A stretch of 64,000 nt of DNA from contig OY978527.1 in assembly GCA_963854835.1 (NCBI GenBank), positions 18,633,345 through 18,697,344 on the forward strand, read 5' to 3'. The notes under the pieces are model-generated. The model saw only the letters and a list, made by a program, of their open reading frames with translations, did not search any database and was not told where the DNA came from. The translations under genes were made by a program, and so were the position numbers. The first letter of the stretch is position 1; each line of letters starts with the position of its first letter. Shown in pieces: positions 35,333-45,149 of the stretch. The DNA comes from Megamerina dolium (lineage: Eukaryota; Arthropoda; Insecta; Diptera; Megamerinidae).

Positions 35333-37790
35333 ATAATGCAATATGCATGGTATATTCATTTCGGTCAGATGTTTGTGTCCACTTGAAGGAATCTCCGGAG
35401 ATATAGACATGGATATATATTCGTGATCAGCGTCGATTAAATTTTCGATTTAACGATGTCCGTCCGTCCGTCCGTCCGTCCGTCTGTCTGTCACCTGGCT
35501 GGTTCGCACGATAACTTGAGTAAATATTGAGCTATTTCAATGAAATTTGGCATAAGTAATCTATGATCCAAGGGTACGGAGGGGATTGATATTGGGCATG
35601 ATCGGTCAATAACCACGCCCACACCAAGCATTCAAAGCGACTAACCTCGAAATTTTCAAAATCTTTAACTTGCTATAACTCACATAATATACCACTTGGG
35701 ACAACAATATTTGGGACATAGACTTATATTATACTACTATATAATCTCGCGAAAAGTGGTTGAGCCACGCCTACTTTTTAGCGTAGCTCTCATACAAAGT
35801 GTCTGTACTTCTTTTAAATTGAAACAGCTGTAACTTCGGCAATCTTGTGTCTAGAATAACTATAATTTACACTTAAATTAATATCGTATTCGGAAATAAT
35901 CTGGCAGAAAATCAGTGTGCCAGGCCTACTCCTTCATGGGTCTCCCATACAAAGTTGCGGAAATTAAAAAAAATGTTACCGGTTATAACTTGCAAACTAT
36001 TCAGCGTAGAATAACAAGATTTAAGGTGTGGATTAGTATTGTACGATCAACTAGGCTCACAGAAAATGGGCGCACCACGCCCAGTGTTTATCGTAGCCCC
36101 CATACAAATTTTAAATTGAAACAGCTGTAACTTCGGCAATCTTCTGTCTAGAATAACCACAATTGACACTTAAATTAATATCGTAGTCGGCAAAAATCTG
36201 GCAGAAAATCAGTGTGCCACGCCCACTCCTTCATGGTTCTCCCATACAAAGTCGAGTGAATTAAACTAAAATTTTAAGCTCCATAGCTTACAAACCATTT
36301 AGCCTAGGACAACGAGACTTAGGGTATGGATTAGTATTGTACGAGCAACTAGGCTCACAGAAAATGGACGCACCACGCCCAGTGTTTATCGTAGCCCCCA
36401 TACAAATTTTAAATTGAAACAGCTGTAACTTAGGCAATCTTATGTCTACAATAACCATAATTGACACTTAAATTAATATCATAGTCGGCAAAAATCTGGC
36501 AGAAAATCAGTGTGCCACGCCCACTCCTTCATGGGTCTCCCATACAAAGTCGAGTGAATTAAACTAAAATTTTAAGCTCCATAGCTTACAAACCATTTAG
36601 CCTAGGACAACGAGACTTAGGGTATGGATTAGTATTGTACGAGCAACTAGGCTCACAGAAAATGGACGCACCACGCCCAGTGTTTATCGTAGCCCCCATA
36701 CAAATTTTAAATTGAAACAGCTGTAACTTAGGCAATCTTATGTCTACAATAACCATAATTGACACTTAAATTAATATCGTAGTCGGCAAAAATCTGGCAG
36801 AAAATCAGTGTGCCACGCCCACTCCTTCATGGGTCTCCCATACAAAGTCGAGTGAATTAAACTAAAATTTTAAGCTCCATAGCTTACAAACCATTTAGCC
36901 TAGGACAACGAGACTTAGGGTATGGATTAGTATTGTACGAGCAACTAGGCTCACAGAAAATGGACGCACCACGCCCAGTGTTTATCGTAGCCCCCATACA
37001 AATTTTAAATTGAAACAGCTGTAACTTAGGCAATCTTATGTCTACAATAACCATAATTGACACTTAAATTAATATCGTAGTCGGCAAAAATCTGGCAGAA
37101 AATCAGTGTGCCACGCCCACTCCTTCATGGGTCTCCCATACAAAGTCGATTGAATTAAACTAAAATTTTAAGCTCCATAGCTTACAAACCATTTAGCCTA
37201 GGACAACGAGACTTAGGGTATGGATTAGTATTGTACGAGCAACTAGGCTCACAGAAAATGGACGCACCACGCCCAGTGTTTATCGTAGCCCCCATACAAA
37301 TTTTAAATTGAAACAGCTGTAACTTAGGCAATCTTATGTCTACAATAACCATAATTGACACTTAAATTAATATCGTAGTCGGAAATAATCTGGCGAAAAA
37401 TCAGCGTACCACGCCCACTTCTTATTGGGGCTCCCATACAAAGTTGAGGAAATTAAACAAAAATGTTAACCACCATAACTTAGAAACTATTCAACGTAGG
37501 ACACCAAATTTAAGGTGTGGATTAACATTGAAAAATTAATTGGATTTACTAGAAAGTGGTAAGCCACGCCCACTTTTTATATAGCTCCCATACTAAGCCT
37601 CGGAATTATCTTAAAATCCTTTTACTTCGTCAAAGTCAACCATATTTCGGGTGTAAATTAGTAGCATATGCAAAAATTGTTTCTCGAAAAGTGGAAATAA
37701 AAGAAAAGTTGGATATTCGAGTAAACTTTTTATATATAAATCTACATATGCAGGGTATAGTTTGGTCGGCCCCAGCCGACTGTAAGGAGA
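35333..37790 (+). mobile_element. Helentron-like non-autonomous element with 298-bp tandem array (copy 1)
   Basis: The 5' end TATACCCTGCA (35333-35343) is the exact reverse complement of TGCAGGGTATA (37749-37759) near the 3' end. A perfect stem-loop GTCGGC-CCCA-GCCGAC follows at 37765-37780. The element ends GTAAGGAGA against a T run (37791-37797). A (CCGT)n/(CTGT)n microsatellite lies at 35456-35491. The core is a tandem array. No protein is encoded; small frames through the array are accidental. Subterminal inverted repeats, a tandem core, a 3' stem-loop and insertion in T-rich DNA are the known layout of Helentron-derived interspersed elements. That assignment is my inference; relatives lie at 52748 and 60829. 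Confidence 0.7.
35613..37740 (+). repeat. Higher-order tandem array, 298-bp unit of two about 149-bp halves
   Basis: The TGTGCCAC(G) phrase starts at 35916, 36213, 36511, 36809 and 37107, giving periods of 297, 298, 298 and 298; the equivalent phrase at 37404 is a further 297. Units from 36213 to 37400 are nearly identical to each other. Each contains two related halves, each with a CCACGCC box followed about 20 bp later by a CCCATACAAA box. Box starts alternate 156 and 142 bp apart. Confidence 0.92.
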
Positions 37791-37973
37791 TTTTTTTAAT
37801 TCCATTTCATTATAAAAACTATTATAATATTCGTATAGCATATTTGAAGCATTATATAAATAGTTAATTTGAATTTTTTAGTTTAATTTAATTTTAATTG
37901 TAACTAGCATTTCTAATTCTTTTCATTCATTAGACATTTTCACCTTTATACATAATAAAATTATATCATATTA

Positions 37974-38482
37974 GGTGTAGTAAAAGGAAATCCATTATTT
38001 TTGCATTAAATTGAAGGTTTTATTTATTTAAATGGTTCTAAACGGTTTTTTTGTGCAATATTTAGCTCCTGGGCAATAGAAACAGTCCATTATTTTATCG
38101 ATTTTTTCGACAATTACCCTTGCATCTTTGACATCAAAATAACCAGAACGGAATCGACGAAGCCAAAATTGCACATAATTGGCTGTTACAGTATCAGGAC
38201 CATAAACACTATTCACATTTTTAGCCGTCTGGCTTGCTTTTTCGCCTTTATAGAAGAAAAACTGTAAAATATGGCGTATTTGCTCTTTACTGGTGTCCAT
38301 ATTTGACGAGTGCTCCAACAATACTAAGTCAAGCAATCACAAAACTGCCTGAAAAGTGTATTTAGTACGAAATCCTATCTTTCTAACACCATCTAGCGTA
38401 AGTCGATCGCACGTATACAACGCGAGATACAGATTACTAAAGCCATCTATTGGAAAAGTAGTGGATTTCCTTTTACTACACT
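37974..38482 (-). mobile_element. Internally deleted mariner (509 bp)
   Basis: TIRs GGTGTAGTAAAAGGAAATCC (37974-37993) and its inverse at 38463-38482 (one mismatch at the outer base) are flanked by TA. The minus strand keeps the transposase N-terminus MDTSKEQIRHILQFFFYKGE and VYGPDTVTANYVQFWLRRFR. It is then frameshifted and jumps to the 3' end, so the catalytic domain is gone. It is related to the copy at 17522-18592. A MITE-like deletion derivative. Confidence 0.87.
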
Positions 38483-39335
38483 TAATATTTAGCATACTTT
38501 CAAGAGCACACAAGCAATTGTTGATAACTCGAAGTTAATTTACATAATTAATACCAAACTATATAGTATAGTGTATTATTTAAAACATATGAATATCAAA
38601 TATAATATTATATTGAAAACTACCAGCAATTGATTACGATTTTTAGCAATAAATTTTTTGCTGTTGCAAATTAGATTTGGAAACAGATTTAATATACCAA
38701 GTTGAAATCATTTATTCACACAAGAACGTTTGATATTTGGCAAATGAGAATGCAATGATATACATAAATATAGTAATGGGAAACGACAATGGTGAAAGAA
38801 ATAGACTAAACTGACATATATAGTGTATACAGTCACATCAAATCCATCAGACAAAAATACATATATATTCATGCATATAACATATTTATAAATACGGATA
38901 TTAAGTAATAATGACATACTCATATTTTCTACTTTTGCCATCATATCGAGTTACTGAATAACTTTCTATGCCTTGTAGCATATTTAATATATGAGAATTT
39001 CATTGAAAAACATAAAATCATCTTAAATATGCATTACACATATTCAAATTCCATACAAGCATTGAATGTAAAATGAATTGAAAATGGCATAAGTACAAAT
39101 ATAGTTATTTATAGCATCCACCCTTTCACTTCAATATAACCAATTTTACCAAAGTGACAAAAAGTGCCACACGATACACTAGCAAAAGTACCAGTACTTG
39201 TTGTAACACGTACTCAACAACATATCAAGGACACTAACATTATACTTACATCAACAAATACATATTTAAGTAAGTAAGTATCCTTTAGCAACAACTAAGA
39301 GAAAAGCATTGAACACACAACTTCATCGCCCATCA

Positions 39336-39368
<33 letters not shown>

Positions 39369-39775
39369 AGAATAGGAGAGTGAAAGAAAGCATATTGGTC
39401 GCTACTGGTATTTAATGTTTGATATAATATTGGTTTAGCAGCAATCTATGACATCCACAAGTTCCTACCAAAGCTTGGCTCCGTACACAATTCTTGATGA
39501 CATAATATTATAACGTTGGAGCATACTTTTAGCCACATACTATTACAACTAAGTGTTAAATTGTCATATGTGTATACATAATTGAAGATTAGGCACATTT
39601 TAACATTCTGCATGCAAAATTTCATCTTCATACACTTGCAAACATGGAAATTAGATATTCTTCAATTATAGAAGTATATTTGATATTGGAAAAAAATTAT
39701 AGCATACTTTTAGACACTTTCATTTGCCTAATGATGATTTAGATGTGTAATTTTTACTTGCACTTATGCTATACA
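38483..39775. other. No gene seen; GA microsatellite
   Basis: AT-rich with a (GA)n run at about 39342-39368. No coding signal. Confidence 0.55.
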
Positions 39776-40053
39776 TACACCCCGTGTCATAACTATATAA
39801 CCATTAGATTTTGCTCACAAAAATTCATTGGTAAATGAAATAAATTTATTTTAAGCTTAATAATTTTAATGAATATACCTAAAGGAAATTAAAATGTGGC
39901 AACACTTTAGATAACATGCACTTATCGGATTTTTCGACTAAAATTACATACCTGGTGTATCATAACTATATAACCACCACTAGAATTTAACTGTAAAAAC
40001 CCGTTATATCTATTGATTATTAGTGAAGAGTGTACTTTATTGTGTTTTTAATC

Positions 40054-40470
40054 ATGCCACGTGGTAGATACCTTACAGAAGAAGAAAAAGGCAAAATATT
40101 GGCTTATCATGATCAGGGTTTGTCATTTCGAGAGATAAGCCGAAAAATTCGACGACATCATGTGTGTATCGGAAAATTTGTGAAAAGCCCAAGCACTTAT
40201 GGTGAAAACAAAACTGGAGGACCAAAAAAACGCTTGAGTCTCAGAGACGAAAGATTAATTTTGAAGGAAGCAAGTCATTCAGTGAAGTCCTTAGCAAGAA
40301 TTAAAGCTGATTTAAGTCTTCCCGTGTCAAAATCAACAATTGGAAAAGTGATTAAAAAGTCTGGATACTTAAAGAATTCCAAAATGAAGACTGCTCCTCG
40401 TCTCACTCCGCGGCACAAGCTAGCCAGGGTTAAATTTGCAAAAGAAAACATGGATCGAGACTGGACCAAA
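40054..40470 (+). CDS. Tc1-family transposase, exon 1 (DNA-binding domain)
   Basis: Starts at ATG 40054 (MPRGRYLTEEEKGKILAYHD); the upstream frame has only a GTG. Encodes 139 residues with two helix-turn-helix-like parts, the first around GLSFREISRKIRRHHVCIG and the second around SLPVSKSTIGKVIKKSGY. A GPKKR basic patch, like the AT-hook/NLS linker of Tc1 proteins, lies between them. The exon ends DWTK at a consensus GTAAGT donor (40471), in phase 0. Confidence 0.9.
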
Positions 40471-40526
40471 GTAAGTAAAGTTGAAGTAAAATTTGTAAAT
40501 CAACTAAAATATAAAATTGTCCTTAG
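40471..40526 (+). other. 56-bp intron in the Tc1 transposase gene
   Basis: GTAAGTAAAG...TGTCCTTAG. Removing it joins DWTK to FIFSDEKKFNLDG, restoring the first catalytic Asp motif. Its length is not a multiple of three. Unspliced RNA would end after about 40 further codons, at 40599. Confidence 0.88.
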
Positions 40527-41099
40527 TTTATCTTTTCTGACGAAAAGAAATTTAATTTGGATGGTCCAGACGGTATTCAGCATTACTGGAGGGATATGAG
40601 GAAGGAACCACTATATTTTTCTCGTCGAAATTTTGGTGGCGGCAGTCTGATGGTTTGGGGCGCATTTTCAGCAACCGGTATGCTTCAGATATCATTTCCT
40701 TCGACTCGAATGAATAGCGCAGAGTACATTGGTGTGTTAGAAGAGTCCCTCTTGCATTTTATTGAGGAAAATTCTTCCACAAGATGGGTATTCCAGCAGG
40801 ACAATGCGGCAGTTCATACTAGTAGAGCAACAAAAGAGTGGCTGCGAAACCACAATATAGAAACAATGACATGGCCAGCTTGCTCACCTGATCAAAACCC
40901 TATAGAGAATATTTGGGGATTACTAGTTCGAGAAGTTTATGGCCAAAATCGGCAGTACCAAACTGTTGTTGGCCTAAAAGAAGCCGTACAAAGCGCTTGG
41001 GGCAATGTAAATGAGGAAATGCGTGATAAACTAGTAAAAAGTATGAAATCACGAATTTTTGAGTTAATTTCGAAAAAAGGAGGGCCAACTCATTATTAA
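40527..41099 (+). CDS. Tc1-family transposase, exon 2 (DD34E catalytic domain)
   Basis: 190 residues ending SKKGGPTHY and a stop; with exon 1 the protein is 329 aa, normal for Tc1. Catalytic residues are D in FIFSDEKKF, D in FQQDNAAVHT and E in QNPIENIWG, with 34 residues between the second and third. GGGSLMVWGAFS is also typical. No lesions are seen, so the protein could be active. There is no evidence here on expression. Confidence 0.92.
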   Translation, partial: FIFSDEKKFNLDGPDGIQHYWRDMRKEPLYFSRRNFGGGSLMVWGAFSATGMLQISFPSTRMNSAEYIGVLEESLLHFIEENSSTRWVFQQDNAAVHTSRATKEWLRNHNIETMTWPACSPDQNPIENIWGLLVREVYGQNRQYQTVVGLKEAVQSAWGNVNEEMRDKLVKSMKSRIFELISKKGGPTHY

Positions 41100-41348
41100 T
41101 TTCCACTATATTTTTATATTTTTTTAGTTTTTACTTAAGAAATGCAAGTGGTTATATAGATATGAAACTTTATCAGTTTGCTTTTTTTTAATAAACAATT
41201 TAAGAACAATATTTAAGTTTTGAAAACATATTTAATCTATTGTTCCGGCTCTAATTAAAAAATAAAAGTAAAACATTTTTCGCCGCAAAATTATTTGCCA
41301 TTTTATTTCCATTCCTCTATTGGTTATATAGTTATGACACGGGGTGTA

Positions 41349-41984
41349 TATGAACACATACAGATATGCTTTATTTAATTTCTAACTGCCCCGAAAAGTA
41401 TATTAAAAAAATAAAATCCCAGCAAATTTCTATTCTACATTCATAGTTACGAGTAGTCGTTGTTATTAAATTCAGTTTTCAATGTTTAATCGTTTGGAAA
41501 TGCATTGCATTACTCTTCGGTGTTGAGTACATACACACACACACACACGATTAAATGATGCTGGTATTGGTTAGAATTGCCACAAAAATTATATTGAAAT
41601 TGTTTATGTTCTATGTCTGCACATGTTATCGTCACCATAGATACAATTCATACAATTCTAATTGTGCCTTGTAGGCATTTTGCCAACAAATCAACCAAAC
41701 CAACCAACCAACCAACGAACCAAACATCCTCCAATCATGCAGTCAACCAACCACAGTTGAAACTTTCACTCGATTGAATGCACACAAATATTATACTCAT
41801 ACATAGTATTAAAGTGGATAGTGAACGAGTCATTTGATGAATATATCATCTTTTGACTTATATGTATCGTGTGTGACAATTACGTTTATATCTTATCTCC
41901 GACTTCTGTTCATTTGATTGATATTGATTTTGAAAAGTACCTCTAATCATTAATGAATTTTTATATTAAATTCAATCGCTCCAA
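41349..41984. other. No gene seen
   Basis: Contains (CA)n near 41532-41548 and (CAAC)n near 41693-41718. No other signal. Confidence 0.55.
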
Positions 41985-43170
41985 CTCCAACTGATTCCTC
42001 AACATCAGTTTGGATTTAGAAAACAGCACGGCACAATAGAGCAAGTCCACCGCATTGTAAATCTGATAAGGAACTCTTTTGAAGAAAAAAAGTATTACTC
42101 AGCTGTCTTTCTTGATATCACTCAAGCTTTCGATAAAATATGGCACGATGGCCTTATTTACAAACTCAAACTATTACTGCCTGCAAATTTCTCCTCATTG
42201 CTTAGTAGCTACCTCACGAAAAGACAATTTCTTGTACATCACAAAGATTACATAACAAATCCATTGGATATTCACGCTGGCGTTCCTCAAGGAAGCGTTT
42301 TGGGCCCCTTACTGTATCTCTTATACACTACAGATATGCCCAGCAATAACCATACATTTATATCGACCTTTGCAGATGATACGGCAATATTGTGCTCTCG
42401 CTCTAACCCCATAGAAGCTACTAAACTCCTACAGACTCATGTCGATTCTCTCGAAATCTGGCTAGCAAAATGGCGTATAAAAGTCAATGAATCAAAGAGC
42501 GTACATGTAACCTTCAAGCTAAGGCTAGATACATGTCCCCCACTTAAAATTAATGTCCAATCAGTTCCACAATGTTCCTTAACAAAGTACTTGGGTATTC
42601 ACCTCGACAGAAGGCTGACCTGGAAAAATCACATAGAGGCAAAGAAAACTTAGATCAAGCTTAAAATTAATCGGTTATGGTGGCTGTTACACAGAAGATT
42701 AAAGTTGAATCTCGAATACAAAGTGCTATTATATAAAGCAATCTGGACTTATGGTATTCAGTTCAGCATCAGCATCTCCCTCAAATATCGAAAAATTGCA
42801 GCGAATACAATTCAAGTATCTGGGAATTATTGTAAACGCGCCTTGGTATATGAGGAACGTTAACATCCATCGAGATTTAAATGTACCCACAATTTCTGAG
42901 GAAGTTGCAATGTCCTGCAGAAGTTACATTCAAAAATTACACAATCATCCGAATCCCCTTGCTAGGCAATTGTTGCTGAGCACGGGGCATCGTCGATTAA
43001 AAGGAAAAGACACACTGAATATGCTGTGAAATTGCTATACCCCGCGACTCAACAAATTGTGATGGAACGTTGGGAATATCACATAATTTTAGTTAGTTTG
43101 TAAGATTTGATTACTTATTGTTAGTTTCTAGGTATTTTAGAAATATTCAATAAATGCATAGTATTTAAAA
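41985..43170 (+). mobile_element. Jockey-clade LINE, 5'-truncated 3' half
   Basis: Begins inside RT (QLIPQHQFGFRKQHGTIEQ) and runs to the C-terminus. Motifs are AVFLDITQAFDKIWHDG, GVPQGSVLGPLLYLLY and TFADDTAILCS (intact FADD box), then KYLGIHLDRRLTWKNHIEAK, IWTYGIQ and SNIEKLQRIQFKYLG. ORF pieces end at 43029. A TAG at about 42651 and a frameshift near 42750 break it. An A-rich tail sits near 43155-43170. It is the same family as 326-2168, and the intact FADD and VPQGS here show what that copy has lost. Confidence 0.92.
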
Positions 43171-43296
43171 AAAATATATATATACAGGGCAGTAATGTTT
43201 CAATTTTATCTGTGCTTGAATAGCTTCATTAACAAGACTTTCTTTTTTGTAAAATTAAAAACGAAAAAAATTAAAATTTGCCCAGAAAGCCCTATT

Positions 43297-43366
43297 TAAA
43301 AGAACTCTGAGGCGAAGCTCGAAATGAAATAGTGTCAAGTGTTCTGCCATATCGCTGATATCGCTT
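43297..43366 (+). mobile_element. SINE body scrap
   Basis: AAAAGAACTCTGAGGCGAAG...GTGTTCTGCC resembles the middle of the tRNA-derived SINE (AAAAGAACTCTGTGACATAG...GAGTTCTGCC). Degenerate, without head or tail. Confidence 0.5.
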
Positions 43367-43456
43367 TTAGAATTTTTGTCTTTAATTTGTTGACTGCATC
43401 AACTTGACGTTTATTTGGAATGACAAACAAGCTCTCTTTTTATGTTATTATTACTT

Positions 43457-44292
43457 ATCGATTTAGGCCGAAAATAACATGCTTCGCCAGCCATCTCTGT
43501 TCTTCGCTAGCTGGCGCCAGTTAGAAATTCCAAGCGCCGTCAGGTTCTCCAGTACTTGGTATTCCCACCGGAGGTTTGGTCTTCCTCTTCTTCGTCGTCC
43601 TCCAGTGGTTTCCGAATATAACACCTTCTTAGCTGGAGCGTGTTCTTCCATTAGCTCCACATGACCTAGCCAGCGCAGCCGCTGGATTTTGATGCGCTTT
43701 ACTATATCAATATCAGCATACAGCTCGTACAGCTCATGGTTGTACCTTATTCGGTACTCGCCACCAACGCAAATAGGTCCAAAGATCTTGCGTAGGACTT
43801 TTCTCTCGAAAACTCCAAGCATTCGCTCATCTGAGGTGGAAATTGTCCAAGCTTCAGCGCCATATGTTAGGACAGACATGATGAGAGACTTGTAGAGTGT
43901 AGTTTTCGTTCTTCGAGAGAGGGCTCGACTTCTCAATTGCTTACTCAGCCCAAAGTAACACCTGTTAGCAAAAGTTATCCTACGCATGATCTCCAAGCTG
44001 ACGTCATTACTGCTGTTAATGCTGGTTCCAAGATAGACAAAGTCCCTTACTACTTCAAAAGCGTAGTTGTCAACAGTGACGTGCTGTCCATGACGCCGAG
44101 ACTCTTTGTTTGTTGACACTAGATACTTCGTCTTGCCCTCGTTCACCGTGAGACCCATCCGATGCGACTCTCTTTCCAACTCTGAGAATGCTGCACTGAC
44201 TGCTCGCGTGTTCATGCCGTTTTGCCGCATGTCAAAATCGTCGGCATACGCTAACAGCATGACACTTTTGTTGAAGATAGTGCCATTATGTC
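43457..44292 (-). mobile_element. RTE-clade LINE, 3' fragment
   Basis: An uninterrupted 265-codon frame (44260-43463) covers RT from the YADD box (AYADDFDM) through NEGKTKYLVSTNKESRR, FVYLGTSINSSNDVSLEIMR, VLTYGAEAWTISTSDERML and RLRWLGHVELMEEHAPAKKV. Truncated upstream of YADD. It has the same 3' terminal region as the other copies but lacks the long TAAG tail. Despite the clean frame it is a fragment. Confidence 0.92.
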
Positions 44293-44754
44293 TTTATATT
44301 ATATATTATTCTTTCTCCAGTTTAGAATTAACGATCTTTGGTTCTACGTAGATGCGCAGGGGAGTCTAGCCAGTACTAGGTAATGCATCAAATGCAAGTA
44401 CTTTCTGTTAACTTGAGATTATTCAAAATTATGGTGAATGGACGTTAAATTAAAGCGGTAGCATTCGTACATTAAACATATTTTAAATATGGGATTTTTT
44501 TTTTTTTGAAAAGGGAATTTTGCAAGAATTTAAGTCTTTGAAAATACAATATTTTACTTTGCTCTTTGGCAAACCAATTTATTTTAGAAACAATATAAAT
44601 GAATCGGAAAGGTCAACAATCTTCCAAATATAAACGTTTCATGCGGATCTTGTTGCCTTTTAATTGTTATTAGCTCAAAGACTCACCCAAATGTTTCAAG
44701 GAAGAGTTGATCAAGCGTCAACAAGCTGATTACATTTGTAATATTAATTGTAGT
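44293..44754. other. No gene seen
   Basis: AT-rich spacer up to the SINE target duplication. Confidence 0.5.
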
Positions 44755-44768
44755 TATGATTATGTGAG

Positions 44769-45135
44769 TGGGTGCCGTGGCTCAGTGGTTAGTGTGTTGG
44801 CCTTCTGATCTGTAGGTCTTGGTTCAATCCCCGGCTGATGCATAACAAATTTAATATCGAATAGATTTTTCTTTCGAACGGTACCCACCTGTCGGCAAGC
44901 AATTGGCAATTCTTCCGGCAGTAACAACTTGCCATGAAAAAGCTTCTAAAAGAACTCTGTGACAAAACTCAGAAAAAGTGATGTCGCAAGGGTTCTGCCG
45001 TTCGGAACCGGCTAAAACAAGTAGGTCCCTTCTAATACTATCCAAAATTTAAGACGCACAACAGTAATTGAAGAGAAGCTCGGCCAATGAGCCCTTCGGG
45101 GCTTTAAGTGCCACATATTTATTTTATTTTTTTTT
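44769..45135 (+). mobile_element. tRNA-derived SINE, full length with perfect target duplication
   Basis: The best copy of the family, 367 bp. Perfect 14-bp target duplications TATGATTATGTGAG flank it (44755-44768 and 45136-45149). The head has A-box TGGCTCAGTGG and B-box GGTTCAATCCC, the internal pol III promoter. The tRNA-unrelated body is followed by AGCCCTTCGGGGCT, a 5-bp stem closed by a C(TTCG)G tetraloop. The tail is ACATATTTATTTTATTTT-like, so the strand carrying the tRNA ends in T-rich repeats and not poly-A. Mobilisation must depend on a LINE in trans; no LINE in the window shares this 3' end. Confidence 0.93.
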
Positions 45136-45149
45136 TATGATTATGTGAG

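Larger units (their letters stand above)
39778..41346 (+). mobile_element. Tc1-family transposon with IR/DR ends, apparently intact
   Basis: A 1569-bp element with perfect 26-bp TIRs. The left one (39778-39803) begins CACCCCGTGTCATAACTATA, and the right one (41321-41346) is its inverse. TA flanks both ends (39776-39777 and 41347-41348). Each TIR has an imperfect inner repeat: GGTGTATCATAACTATATAA at about 39954 and AGTGGTTATATAGATATGA at about 41147. The inner repeats are about 175 bp inside the ends, which is the IR/DR layout of double transposase-binding sites. Transposase exons have no stop or frameshift. Confidence 0.93.

Noticed and set aside
35613..37740. CRISPR-like array
   Set aside because: The 298-bp repeats have no distinct spacers, and the window is eukaryotic.
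37556..37867. 103-codon frame repeated at 62186 as a gene
   Set aside because: It spans the 3' end and terminal stem-loop of the Helentron-like element and diverges exactly where the element ends.
43463..44260. Uninterrupted 265-codon frame as a host gene
   Set aside because: It is the C-terminal part of an RTE reverse transcriptase, cut off just upstream of the YADD box.
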